Of a stretch of DNA of 64,000 bases, positions 13,391 to 25,436 are shown in pieces; position 1 is the stretch's first letter; each line of letters opens with the position of its first letter. Position numbers and translations under genes: made by a program. This DNA comes from Caenorhabditis elegans (taxonomy: Eukaryota > Nematoda > Chromadorea > Rhabditida > Rhabditidae), in NCBI RefSeq assembly GCF_000002985.6, contig NC_003284.9, forward strand, positions 7,378,001-7,442,000, in the 5' to 3' direction. The notes below the pieces were generated by a model. That model did not search any database. It was not told the DNA's origin and worked only from the letters and a program-made list of their open reading frames with translations.

Positions 13391-15045
13391 TTTCATTCCT
13401 GTCTAGACACTAAAACATTGTTTTTATAAATACTTCAAATGTCGAATTCCAACAAAATCAGCTGCAGCTATGATGTAACGGCGTACATGAACGGGAAAAC
13501 GCGTGGGATTTATAAAGTTTAATGTGATAGTAAAGTGCAGGTGAAATTTGTTTTAAAAAACTTATAAATGTTCAGAGTTACTTAATTAAGTAATTTAAAT
13601 GACAAGATTATTGAATTTTTCAAAGAACATTGTTACATTTTCACATACATCTTGTCAGCGCATATGATATTGGTTGGTTCAAATCAAAATTTGGTTAATT
13701 AAAACTAAACTTGGTCAGTGCGAATTGAAATCGATCAGTGCAACTCAAAGTTGGTCAGTGCTTACACCAAATTGGTCCGTGCAAAGTAAACCTGCTCAGT
13801 GATTACACCAAATTGTTCAATGCAAATTTAACTTGGTCAGTAAACCTCATGTAAATTTCAGTCACAAGAAAAGGTTCACTCTATGTACGTTAACAACAAA
13901 CAGTGTTTCTCTTTAACTGAAAATCTCTATGTTTTAAAACCTTCTCATGAAAAGATTACCAGCATATTTACAGGTAGATCATAAGACAAATTAAACATTT
14001 TTTAAGATGATTATTCACACATGATCTCTAAATATTCTTTAACTACGCGGTATATGAAAAATGCTTCTTTGGCCAGCCGCTTTAATTTCCGGTGTTGTCA
14101 GTATTGTGCTACGAAAAACATGTGTGCTTTGGTGTATTAAAATTATTAGTTGCTATTACTTTTTAAAATTTTTCAGGAAGTTGATGAATCAAATCTGTCG
14201 AAGAAACGGGAAAAAGCGCACCCTCAAAACATATCGCGCCGGGAAAATTAAAACAAAAAACAATTTTGACAATTGATGTGTTTGCGAAAAGTTGGAACAG
14301 ATTTTGAAAATTGTTACAGGAGTGACAATTCTCTGTTTTCTAGATAATCATTTTGAAGCGTTTTTATTATTACAATGCCGTAACTCGGTAATGAAGAAAT
14401 TTCTATGCTGTTGTTAACTTACATACGTTTTAGTCCCTAAACGCTCACTTCAACAGTTAAAATCTTATATTGTAAATTGATTCTGAATAAGTGATTTGAG
14501 TTTTCATTAGATATTTGTCTTTCAAGTATTTCCACTCGTTCCCTCACATTGGCATATCTCAAAAAAAAAGTAAAAATGTCTCGTCTGTTGCGCGCGACTT
14601 GACTGAAAAGTTGACTAAAAATTAACAAATTGGCGTGCGAGCCTTTAAGCCACTCACAGTTCAGAATTTATATATAAATTGCAAGTCAACTTATTGTATT
14701 GTTTGGACCTATCTTTGCTATTTTTGTAGTGGTTTTTTTTGAACTATTAACATTATTAGAAATAAACATTAACTTAGATAGATGATAGGAATGAAGATTA
14801 AAACTTACCCATCTTAAGTGACTTTTATAAACAATTAATGGCATTATGCGGATATTTCACATTTCAAATATCGTTTTTTAAATATATGTTTATTTTCCCG
14901 CAGCTTTTCGTTAGTTTATTTTAACTGAATTATTCTTCGAAAATATCTCATTTGACAACTATATCATCGTTTTTCACATCTTTTCTTCTATGAGCACGAG
15001 TTGATAACGTGATTAATTCCATATACACACATTATTCGTAATTAC
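13391..15045. other. Intergenic region with a degenerate minisatellite
   Basis: Contains the tandem repeat at 13674-13847. A short frame at 14061-14276 begins with a hydrophobic stretch and becomes strongly basic; a possible intron within it ends in TTTTTCAG near 14176. It could be a gene fragment, but support is too weak to call a gene. Confidence 0.4.
13674..13847. repeat. Degenerate tandem repeat, unit about 18-22 bp
   Basis: About nine imperfect copies of a unit resembling TTGGTCAGTGCAAATTAAAC follow each other. The TTGGTCAGTG core is best preserved in the middle copies and the outer copies are more diverged. Non-coding. Confidence 0.8.
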
Positions 15046-15498
15046 ATGACTATACGAAATTCTCATTTTGCTACTAGAATTATACTTTTTGTTGCCAATA
15101 CTTTTAAAATCTATATCGAGAAAGTATTTTTCAGTGCTTCTCTTTTTATACTCGGCGTTGATGAACATTTCACATTTGGTTCCTTCTGGCGAACTGGAGG
15201 TCAGACAATAAAATTGATTTATAATATATTACTAAACTCTGGTCAGATTGGAGAATGGAACTCTGAAAATATTAGTCCACATATCAGTTTGGAGGACGTA
15301 CTGAAGCAACTGGGTGCCTCTCCAAATCACGAGGAAACAATGCGGAGAGTTCAAAATTGGGTAAACGAACTACTTTTCAACACAACAGAATGTATAAAGC
15401 ATCACGAGGTTTGTGACATTGTTGTGAAATTTGAAAATTTTCCTAATTCGCAAAAAATCATTCAGAATAGTGATGACTCAACTGAAAAAAAACAGTGA
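15046..15498 (+). CDS. Hypothetical coding segment, model incomplete
   Basis: An open frame of 150 codons shows coding-like composition from about 15133. A TTTTTCAG sits just upstream there and may be the real exon boundary, so the nominal start at 15046 is doubtful. The segment includes a phase-0 GTTTGTG donor at 15409 with an ATTCAG acceptor ending at 15466, so an intron is likely inside the frame. The frame stops right after a run of eight A. In the +1 frame beyond that run, a further coding-like stretch of about 37 codons continues to a stop near 15611. This may be a partly decayed gene, a missed intron or an indel. No family was recognised. Confidence 0.4.
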   Translation: MTIRNSHFATRIILFVANTFKIYIEKVFFSASLFILGVDEHFTFGSFWRTGGQTIKLIYNILLNSGQIGEWNSENISPHISLEDVLKQLGASPNHEETMRRVQNWVNELLFNTTECIKHHEVCDIVVKFENFPNSQKIIQNSDDSTEKKQ

Positions 15499-16173
15499 CC
15501 TCACGAATCGTCTCTCCAAACTTTTCCGACAAGTATGAAGATCCAAGCGATGCCTCCAATTTTGAGCAGTCATACCTCGCGCTTGACAAAGTGGCCGCAC
15601 ACAGTCCCTAACTTCTCTGTGTTCCTTTCCTCTTTTTTCTAATTTCTGTGAACCGTTCTATTTTATTTTTGTGTTTTCTCATTCCCGAAGCGTCCCCTGT
15701 TCATAGCCCTATACCAAATTGATCAAATTTATAAATGTGCAGAAACCAAGTCTCCGGTACCACTTTTGGTCCGATGATGACATTAGTCGCCCTTTCTCTA
15801 TGTTCTCCTCCATTTCCACACTCTCATGTTTTATTGGTGCCCCGCGTCCTATACCACTATCCAAATCGATTTATCGAGCAAAAAATTTCCATTTTTCTCA
15901 CATACGCTTATCTTATATGTGTCGCGTCAACTAGACGTTCTTGCTTTGATCAGCCTTGATATAGGTTATACCGATAATCTGTTAGTCTCTCTTTTCGAAT
16001 GTGACCACTATCTCTTTTTTCTGTTAGCTTAACAAAAAAGCTACGTCTTCCACAAACCACTTACCAATATTTTTGAAGGCCAAGGTCACATGCCTTAACA
16101 ATAATTTTTCCTTTCCTTGATGCTAACCCATGCTCAATGTATTTTAGGTATCTTCTCGAACTTGGTTGCAGTC
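15499..16173. other. Upstream region of the 16.2-kb gene
   Basis: Apart from the possible out-of-frame coding remnant up to about 15611, this is pyrimidine-rich non-coding DNA. A CAAGGTCA hexamer-plus-extension (16081-16088), matching the half-site bound by FTZ-F1/ERR-type nuclear receptors, lies 86 bp upstream of the next start codon. A TTGCAG acceptor ends 2 bp before that start codon and is a likely trans-splice site. Confidence 0.45.
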
Positions 16174-17768
16174 ATGTCCGAACAATACCGCTACTTCCTT
16201 CTCATCTGCAGCAGCTTCTCTTTTTCCATAAATCTAACAGCCATCACGTTCTGCTGTGAGTTTCTGCAACATTTCATCAAATGTGTATGCTATTAACTTG
16301 CAGACAACATGTACCAACCCCACGTTTACCCAAGCGACTTTGATTGTCCTGCTTATCCGACGTTCTTCCAAGGAATTCTGAAAATTTCAGAACTGGTAAA
16401 TTAAACTTCTCGAGACTATAACTAAAATTAAAAATTTTTCAGAAACTGACCATTCTTTTATATTTGAGCATCATTGTTTGGCTGACAATTGCATCCATGA
16501 TTTTGGTAACTCTCACTTTTTTGAAGAAGTTTTGTACTTCCACGGCAGCCAATTACAATATGATTGTTATGTTCCTGAATTTCGTTTTCAATGTTGCCAT
16601 CATGCGCAATTTCTTGAAGCACGGAAGTGAGAAATAACATTCAAATTTATGCCAATTGTTAATTTTCAGCTGGCATCAACGATGCAATCGTCTACTATCT
16701 CAACAAGCAATCTCACGTTTGCTTAAATGTGCCAGAGTGGCTCGAGCATAATATGGAAATCACTGTTTTTTTGGTTGTAGCATTTGGCATGAATCTACCA
16801 TTTTTGTATGGGATTGTCGACAACTCTGTGAGACTGTTCTACCGTTACGCTATTAACAAAAGAAATCATCGACTCATGCACATTGAACCCATCGTGGATG
16901 ACATCATCAGATACAGAAGACGTGTTCAATCGGAGCCTGTACGTTTTCTTTTCTTACATTTTTTCATCATCCAGGCCGAGTATCTGACTTCCAGATCCGC
17001 AGTGCATAGCTCTCGAAATACGAAATGTCCTTCAATTCTTTTAAAATTTTCAGAATATTCCACTTGTTGTCAATGAGGAGGTTGAGTTGCCACCATCATA
17101 TACTGAAGCAATCGCAATGATTGAACAGGTGTTCAAACTGTGTATAATGATTTTAACTGAAAGTAATCAATATTTCCAGGCACCGGTCCAAGAATCCAAT
17201 GAAGCATCGATCGAATCCAGAGATCCCATCCACAGTCGCAATAATCGTTCATCCAACGTATGTGGATTTATAACGTACATAAGCTTAATTGATTTTTTTC
17301 AGACCAATGAAAATAACGATGGAAACACAAACGATCAAACTGACTATGAGGTATTGAAAATCAGTAATCTGAAAATTAAAAATGCAAGATTTCAGAATAA
17401 AGAAACGGACAACGAGCGCAGTGGAAATGAAACAACTAGCAACTTGTCCGCCAACCAGATGGTATGTAATAAAATGCAACCATATCAACTATTTTTTCAA
17501 TTCAGAGAATCATTGTAAGCGAAGCAGTCCAAAACGCCATGGCACATCTTATCGCCGTTTCTGACAGAGCTCAGACATCATCTTTGTACCAGGTTCCTAA
17601 TGAGCATTAATTAGTACTGAAACACAAAAATTTTATATTCAGAGCGTCGTCGTCAATGAAATCGAATTGCAAAACACTTCAAGCAGTCAATCTGAAACTC
17701 AAGAATATGACAAAGAAGACAAGGACGTTGAGGAAAGCTCTGACGAGGAGAATGATCACGACAATTGA
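16174..17768 (+). CDS. Four-TM membrane protein with PPxY and acidic tail, family member B
   Basis: Ten exons (16174-16255, 16304-16395, 16443-16626, 16670-16938, 17054-17128, 17180-17257, 17303-17350, 17396-17461, 17506-17592, 17643-17768) encode 368 residues. Four hydrophobic segments occupy roughly residues 6-27, 60-85, 95-118 and 145-170. The intron after helix 1 is phase 1 and the next, just before helix 2, is phase 0, as in the neighbouring paralogs. The long cytoplasmic tail begins with basic residues (RYRRRVQ). It then carries LPPSYTEAIA, a PPxY motif of the kind bound by WW domains of NEDD4-type ligases. It ends in a Ser/Thr/Asn-rich and strongly acidic stretch (DKEDKDVEESSDEEND). 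Several short tail exons are multiples of three and could be skipped without changing frame. A poly(A) signal AATAAA lies at 17977. Function is unknown; a PY-regulated membrane adaptor is inference. Confidence 0.82.
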
Positions 17769-20700
17769 AGATGTCAATCATAATCTTATTTTGTTCTATC
17801 ATAAATTTTCGCAAACATTTTCCGTAACCAAAAACCTTCATCAATAATCACAGAAACCATGCTTATCTTATTTCATTTCAAAAACATTAAACAGCAATGT
17901 TTTAAATTGTTAATAACAACCAAATCCAACGTAATATGTATGTCTTATAATTTCATTCAATTTTTGAACTTATCACAATAAATCACCCCTCTGTTATATT
18001 TTTATCATTACAACAAATTACAAGAAGTTATTGTAACGTGGGCAGGTGAGAAACTAAAAAAATGTTTAGAAAAAATTCCAAAAAAATGGTAACAGCTCGA
18101 CAGAGGGTGGGTTAAGTAAATAATATTCGAATTTAGACAAAAGGTTGTCAACAAGTGAAATTAATTCTACAGGGGAGGGGGAAAGAAAATAGGAGAATTG
18201 TGACCATGCACCTTTAACAACAAAATAACGTGAGGTGAACTACCAAAATATGCAAGAAAGAATAATAATTTAAAGAAAGCAGTTTTCAACCGCTGCCACC
18301 TTGAAAATGACCAAAATTGTAGATTCGCTACAATAATAAACAAAATTGTTTTTCGAAATTTCGTACCGCCATAAAAATGTTTTGAGAAGTTTCATTGTGA
18401 AATTCGTTTGGTATACATGCTAAAAATACCAAGAAACGTCACTCTTCCTTTAACCTAAAAATGGATTGAAATGGTTTATTTTAATTGCTTAAATGCATGT
18501 ATGTATTATATAAATGCAAAAAATTATTATTAATCTTTGTGGTTAAATCTGTGGCAGCAACAAAATTGAAGTCACATGAGTCAAAATTCCCACTCTTTCA
18601 TCTTGCTCCAGTTGGAATTTTTCCCGAAATTTTGTCGTCCATATAAAATAGAGGCACGATGAGTGCATGAAAAGTCAAAAAATCAATGACGAGTACAGGT
18701 GGGCCGAAAGTATGGTAACACGTTTGCAGCTCTATAACTTTACTAGTGGAGAGAGTTTTTACATAAATTTGTACAAGTTTTGTTCTCCATAAAATACTGA
18801 CCAGATGAACGTTTTGAATTTTCAAAATATTCCCATCCGCATCGCTGCAGGCCTTCAGAACTTTTGAGATCACGACCTTTATGGCACGCAAGTCGGCATT
18901 CTGCGGGATTTCTAAATTTTTCTCAAGGAATCCATCAAGTGTCTTACAAGTTTTTTTAGTTCAAAGAATGCTCTTGGTCTAGAGATTCTTTAAAAACAAA
19001 AATCCAAATAATTTCTATCACGGTATTTCTGTCATGGACTGCGACAGTAGGTTAAGTCTTGAATGGCATAGTCGCCAGAAAGATGGATGTGAGCGGCGAG
19101 TAGCAGTATGCAGAAAAATTCATTTTAGTATTTTTCGAGACGTTTTGACCTGACTTTCCAGAATTTTTTTAGAAAATTGAGCTCGGATGATTTTGTGGGT
19201 TGTTACGCCTTGCGAAACCAAAAAAACTGAGTAAATTTCGCAAAGTTGAATTCATGAGACATTCAAAGGTTCTTGCTAGGCGCCAGTGTCGACACAGAAA
19301 ATTTTTATATGCTACAAAAACAATTAAAAACGCTTCTTCACTTCTTTAACTTTAAATTTAACATAAAAATCATACATCTGAAAATTATTGGCGTGCGTGG
19401 GAGGTGTGTTTGTGTGGGAAGTGCCGCGTGCCAAATTACCGTTTTTTCGTAAGGGTTCGCCAAATTGTCGAGGTGATAAAGATCGCACCTTATTGGGAAA
19501 CATTACAAATTTTGAGTCAAATTGAAGGAAATTTATTCAGCTATCAGTATTCGATAGAAGAATGTACGTATGACGTGGCAGTCGCGCCAAAAGCTCATTT
19601 AAAAGAGCGCTTCATGTGTTACCATACTTTTGGCCCACCGTGTAATAAGAAGCGTAGATTCATCAGAAACACGGGGTCTGCAAAACTGGATAATAGTGGG
19701 CAATTGTACTGATCTGGTTGATTAGGAGAAGCGTGTAGTAATCTGGAATCTGGTTGATATTGAATATTGTTAGTTCATTTCAAATGTACATACCTCCTCT
19801 CACAATAGTAAACTCAAGAGTCTGCATCGCAAGAAATACGAATCGGATTGGAAAAACTAATAAGCAGAAGAAAGCAAATGTTGAGCAAAAATGTTGACCA
19901 ATCTTAATTTCACAAAAATTTTAAGTTGCAGTTCATAATCATACCGAAATCCGATAATTCTAATTTAAAAAAACAAAGTTGATAAAAAGAGCACTGGAAC
20001 AAATTGGAATAGTGTAGTAATTGTCAACCTGAAACATTCGGTGTTTGATTTGTTTAGGGTTTTCTGAGCAAACCACGTGGGTTTTCGAATAATTGAAGAG
20101 ACTTTTCTGTTAAAAACAAAAAGTATCAATTTTTATTCAAATCTCCTAGAAAATGCATTTCAAAAAGCCTTACATTATCGAAATGACTTCCCAAAACGGT
20201 GCCATTAATGACACATAATAATTTTCTACTTGATTTTTCGATTTCTCCTTATTCCGGAACATTGTAGTTTATCGAAAATCGAACATAGTACAGTCACAAC
20301 ATTTTTTACCAACAAATATTTATTATAAAATGTATCAGGCATGTTAAAAATAAAAAAAATCCATTCAAAAAAGATGTAATACATGTCGAAAACAGAAACA
20401 GTTAAAGAATGATGAGGAGAACATCATTCGTCTTCTTCATTTTTCATTTGTTCTTTAGAAACTCAAACATGGTGAGAGGAAGAGAGAGAGAGGGAAAGTG
20501 AGGTTATGAGTTGACGGCTGGCAACAATTACACTCAGCTGATAACAGCCCATAATTTGTGTGTTGGATTTGCATGTAAACGTGTTCTTTTTTTTTCGTTT
20601 TCTGTAAAAAAATAGCCATCTATGCAATAATTTAAATGAAATCTACATAGTTACTGTAAACCTTTGATATCGTTCTATGTGCCGGTCGAACACAAAAACA

Positions 20701-20997
20701 CTCGTGATGCCCGAAGTGAATGTGATGGAGGTGGGGGAGAATGCGGTATATTTCTTTTAAAAAGAAGAACGGCTTGGAAGAAAGACGGACGGCAGTTTTC
20801 ACTCACGCCGTCTCCTTCACTGTCTTACTCTTTTTTAATCAGCTATCTTTTCTCGGGAGTATCGTCCCGAGGTTCGTTTTTTTCTGTTCACGACGGTTCT
20901 CTTAATTGCCGTGCAGTTCTCCAATCTTTCCCGATTCAGTTATATTATTTACTTTTATGTTGTATTCAGGTCGGCGGCAAATTTGGAAAATAAAGAC
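17769..20997. other. Intergenic region containing a Tc1/mariner-type element
   Basis: Apart from the TA-flanked element at 18696-19642, no gene is supported. GA-rich sequence (18172-18195 and about 20473-20502) and AT-rich DNA make up the rest. A TATTCAG acceptor ends at 20969, 28 bp upstream of the next start codon, and is a probable trans-splice site. Confidence 0.5.
18696..19642. mobile_element. Non-autonomous Tc1/mariner-type element, 947 bp
   Basis: Terminal inverted repeats of about 27 bp face each other. The left begins CAGGTGGGCCGAAAGTATGG and the right, read inward on the minus strand, begins CACGGTGGGCCAAAAGTATG. They differ by one inserted C and one substitution over the compared stretch. 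TA dinucleotides flank both ends (18694-18695 and 19643-19644), as expected from Tc1/mariner insertion. The terminus resembles the Tc1 pattern CAGTGCTGGCC followed by an A-rich run. The interior has no intact transposase frame, so it is either a deleted copy or a MITE-like derivative. Confidence 0.8.
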
Positions 20998-22858
20998 ATG
21001 TTCAATGTAAAAATTGTGACTCAACTTATTTTATTCTCTACTATTTTTTCAGTTGTCATTTTGCTCAGTATAAAATATTTTGAAAGTAAGTGCTTAAAGA
21101 AAATTTTTATTCTGATAAGTTCATATTCTCGTTTCAGTCCAGACAAACTATCCAAGAAAATACTTTTGCGTGACATGTCCCTGTCTACCGGACCCTAGTT
21201 TGCCAAGAAATATAGAAGTAAGTCGTTTGGAAACACTTGATTTAATACTTTCTACTTTTAACCTGCTGATAAGAATTAAAAAAAATTAAGTGGCATTATA
21301 ATACTGTCGCACTGAAAAGAGGGGCGAGAGATGAAAAAAAAATGTCAGTTTGAATTAAAATAACAATAAAATTGTTTAAATATGTTTTGTAGTTAACAAC
21401 AGTTTTTTTAAAAGCTTAAATTGTATGAAGACGTTTTTTTTTTCAAAAATAGAAAGAAGATTAATTTGAAGAAATAGCACTTCTTTGTTTTTTGAAGTTT
21501 TGAATAACACCTTCTACGTTGTAAATTTGAAAATTTAAATGTTTCTGTAAGTTATATCAGTCAGAATAAAGAAGTACAAAACAATTTGATTAGTAGAAAA
21601 ACATTTAATGTAAAAACAAACCAGGATATGGGCGTATATTATTTGGAAAAATCTGAAAAATATACATAGTCTACTTATCTACGATATGAAACTCCTGCTT
21701 TCAACAAAGCGTAAATTTCCATCTTCAAGAAAAATCTGTAAATAGGCTGTGCCCATATCGTGTTTTTTTTATTATTCTACCTTTTTTGTACTATGATTCA
21801 CAACATTGTCAAACAAATTTAAATTCAAATTCAACTCGGAAGACGCCAATATTCAAAAATCGCAACATTTTTTGCTGGACAAATAGCAAAACTTTTATGG
21901 CTGAATTATCATGTTCGATATCAGAGAGGAAACTAACGTGAAAAACTAATACAATGAGTGTTTGGAGGCACCCTAAAAAATAGCAATAAGAAAAACAACG
22001 AATTCATAAAATGTTTTCAGATTGAATTGAATTTCAATTTGCTTATACTCGCCGATTTTTTTTCGATGATGATGATTATTTTGCAATTTGGAATGTAAGT
22101 TTTGTACTTGAAACATAATGTTAAAACAAATACTTTATGGCCGCCAATACTGAAAAACTAAACCGACTTCTTTTAGTAAATTATTGAACCTAAAATCCCT
22201 TCAGAAACGAGTAAACTGCTTGACCGTGTAAAATTATTTTGATTAATAATTTTTTGACTATTCCTGAACATTAACTTCACCCTACTTTTATAATTTTTTT
22301 AGGGAAAGGTATCACGAACATCCCACCTACTTGTTTTCTTTACATGTCTGCCGTTTTGTTTTCAACATTACAAATTTCACCACTTCCGGTGCAATTGGAA
22401 AAGTTCTCAAACCAATTTTTAACGAATTATGCGGACTTGGAGGGAAATGTTCCGATGAGAATGTGCTACCTCATACTATTGTCGGATTGTTATATCTAAT
22501 ATATATCTCAATTATGATGACAAACTTTGCAGTTTCAATAATTTTGATGTATTTTTATGACCCATATTATCAACTTGAAAGGCCTCCGGTAATAATGAGG
22601 CTGAATGGTACAAATCGACGCAGTCGTTCGACAATCCAACCCCAAATCTTGCCATCACTTGGCACGTCACCACATTCCTCGTTCAATCGATCTCCATCAC
22701 CTCCGAAGTTTACAAGAGTTGTGATTCCAACAACAAAACGGCCGAAATATAACAAACTAGACTCAAATGAGTCAATTATATTTAAATATTCGAAGAATAA
22801 GATTATGCCTGTAAACCATCCAAACTTTCAATCTGAAATCGTTATAGAAGAGTATTAG
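20998..22858 (+). CDS. Four-TM membrane protein, family member C
   Basis: Four exons (20998-21085, 21138-21217, 22021-22094, 22303-22858) encode 265 residues. Helix 1 (about residues 6-28) ends KYFE and is followed by a phase-1 intron. The first loop contains a Cys cluster (FCVTCPC) and a YPRK motif. A phase-0 intron precedes helix 2 and a phase-2 intron closes it. The last exon holds helix 3, a second loop with CGLGGKC (C-x5-C), helix 4 and a basic, Ser/Pro-rich cytoplasmic tail with no PPxY motif. The loop-2 C-G-x-C pattern recurs in the genes at 29.5 and 35.7 kb. Intron 2 is 803 bp; no gene was seen in it. AATAAA lies at 22931. Uncharacterised; assignment to the family rests on topology, intron phases and loop cysteines. 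Confidence 0.85.
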
Positions 22859-24132
22859 TAGGGTTCAAATATACTAGGAAAGAGTGAAAATGATAATGAC
22901 ATATGTTACTTTCATTTTTCTGCGTTTTATAATAAATGAATTCATGTTGTTAAATTCAATTGTTGTTTCTTGACAAAACACAAAAGTGTCGCAATAAAGA
23001 AAGACGTTGTTCTGTTTCATTTTTTATGGCAAGAAAAAATGTAGAAATTTCAGTTTCTATGGAACAATTTTTGTTTCAGTATTTTTAATTATTATTCCAC
23101 TTTTCCTGTTCCAAATATTGACTTTCCTCAAAATGTATTATTTCGAATACAACGTTTAATTTTTTGGCTCAAAACTCTGGTTCGCGTTTTATTTTTGAAT
23201 ATCAACTATTTTAATAATTCTTCTAGACTTACTAGATTATCACATGTCTTCTCAACCCTCTAATTATTCATTTCGGTTTTTTTTTAAAATTTACTTTTGG
23301 TAATATTGGATCCACTGCTCCATATTTATTGAATTTTCATAGATGTTTTTATAGATCTCGTAGCGTGACATTTCCTCAAAAATAATAATTCATGAATTTT
23401 CCTAATCTGACGTACAATGACATTTTAGCCATAAAAACGAGAATACGTTTTTCATTTTTTTTTGCATATTTTCCAGATACTCTTTTGTTTTATATTTCTG
23501 AAAATTTATACTGTTAGGATAGGATTTCCTTATTTTCAGTCTTTATCTAGATTCTATAGATAAATTGTTATTAGTAAAAATTAAATGTCAAAAATCAAAA
23601 TATTCGAGAAAACTGTTTGTTCAAACAAATTTTTTACCGCTAGACAAAAAGTGTAGAGAAAAATAGTTGCCGAAAAGTTTTGATTCCCTGAAACTCAAGT
23701 GATCACCGAGAAGAATCATTTTTTTTTGACAATTTTCAAAATAAAAATAAAATCTTGAATGCATATATTTCAACAAGTGCACCTAATGTGCATGCCATAA
23801 CATGCTATGTTTTAACCATAAAAAATATCATGAAAAGTTATTGAAATGTTTTGGAACTTTTTTGAAACGTTTTTTAACAGTCCTATTTCATGTAAATTTT
23901 TGTAACATTTAGCGACAATGACTTAGATTACACATAATGCGTCAGTCGATCTATATTCTAACTACGCTTTGATTGCATGTGCCAGAACATTGTACACCTG
24001 AAATGGCTCTAAATTCCTTGAAAAATTCAACTTTTGTGAAAATTTCTCACTTTGTTGAAACTTAAACAAAAACAATTTAAAGTGTTTTCGATGATATTTG
24101 ATACAGTTGAAAATAATTGAATATCGTTACAG
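22859..24132. other. Intergenic region, no supported gene
   Basis: AT-rich DNA. No splice-bounded exon with a matching phase for the following gene was found. A GTTACAG acceptor ends exactly before the next start codon, so it serves either trans-splicing or an upstream non-coding exon. Confidence 0.45.
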
Positions 24133-25436
24133 ATGTTACTTGAAATTCAAGAACACCATATAGCAACATCAGCAATGGCAACACCAGTGACATATTTTCT
24201 CTTTTGCCTCTCATACATTTCTACCGGTGTTAAATTCCCAGAAACTGGTCCAAACGAGCTTTTACTTTTTGATTCGGTGCTAGCAGCAATGATTTTCTAT
24301 ATTTGTGTCCAGTAAGAAAACTTGTGCTATTAATAATTTGTTTCAATTAAACTTTTTCAGCTTGACAATTTTGGGTCACGTTGGAAAAATGATCATTCTT
24401 ACATTCATTCGTGTTTTCTGCTTTTTCTGGTTAGGTACAAGTATATTCATAATGCCGGAATGGTGTGAGTTTTTTTTTTACTAGAACGTCATAAAACATG
24501 ATTTTTTAATTGGGAAAATATTACGTCAAATAACTAAAGTCTACACGTATTCTCAGATTCATTCAACGGTCACGCTTTTGATTTTGTCATTTGCTGGTTT
24601 CTTCTCGCAATCCATATTACTTGTACCGCTGGGTGTATCACTATGATTTTTAAATTTTTTATCTCCGAACAAGTGTTTGAAAGTTACGACTGGAGAACAA
24701 TCAAAGAACTGTTTTTCCATAAACGAACTCGAATTGAGCCTCCAGAATACGAGGAAGCTATATCCAGCACCGCACAACCACCAAGTTATGAAGAAGCCAT
24801 AGCAACAAATCCACCAGGTTAGGGAATGTTATTAAACTTGTTCGTAGGTAGAAACTTTTCAACATTTTGTTAAAGTTTTGACTAGTAAATACTCTAAAAT
24901 TAACTGGAAAAGCCATTTTGAAAAAGTTTCAATACTAATATGTGCTTTTTATAAAAATTGTTGATAACACCCAGAAAATTAAGGATAATGTTTAAACTTG
25001 ATTTGAAATAGTTTTTTTTATTTGTGAACACATAGAGTGTTTTCAATTTTGCTAATTTGCATATGCAACAGCGGTCGGGACTCAGTTTTTATTTTATTAT
25101 AATTTTTTATTGCACATTTTAATAGTTTAACACTGGTTTTTGAGAACTGTGTTACATTTTCAGTCAATAGGTAACTAAATTTAGTCTTATTGACAGAATA
25201 TTTAAAGAAAACAACCTGAAAAAGCATAGTAACTAACAAAAATGTATAACAAAAATTTTTTAAAAATTATTTGTTATGATATCTTGTTTTTCGAAAGTCA
25301 TTTTAAGTGTATTAAGATTTAAAAATACAAAAAAAAAACTCCTTCTTCATATTTTTCAGCCGTTCAAATTGCATATGCGAACGCGTATTTCAATCGTTCT
25401 GCAGCAGAAGCCGAGGATGCGGAGACATTGTTTTGA
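24133..25436 (+). CDS. Four-TM membrane protein with two PPxY motifs, family member D
   Basis: Four exons (24133-24311, 24361-24464, 24557-24817, 25360-25436) encode 206 residues. The start codon directly follows an acceptor, and only phase 0 keeps the exon open, so translation probably begins here. Four hydrophobic segments lie at about residues 15-35, 45-65, 70-93 and 103-128. A phase-2 intron closes helix 2, as in the neighbouring paralogs. The phase-1 and phase-0 introns seen elsewhere around helix 1 are absent. The tail has two closely spaced copies of a PY module, PPEYEEAIS and PPSYEEAIA, the second nearly the same as the module in the 16.2-kb gene (PPSYTEAIA). These fit binding sites for WW domains of HECT ubiquitin ligases or related adaptors. 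The ending is short and acidic (AEAEDAETLF). No characterised homologue was recognised. Confidence 0.82.

Noticed and set aside
23673-23700. Sequence resembling the lin-4 microRNA (TCCCTGAAACTCAAGTG)
   Set aside because: The match needs a deletion and a changed seed base, and the surroundings do not fold into a microRNA-length hairpin.
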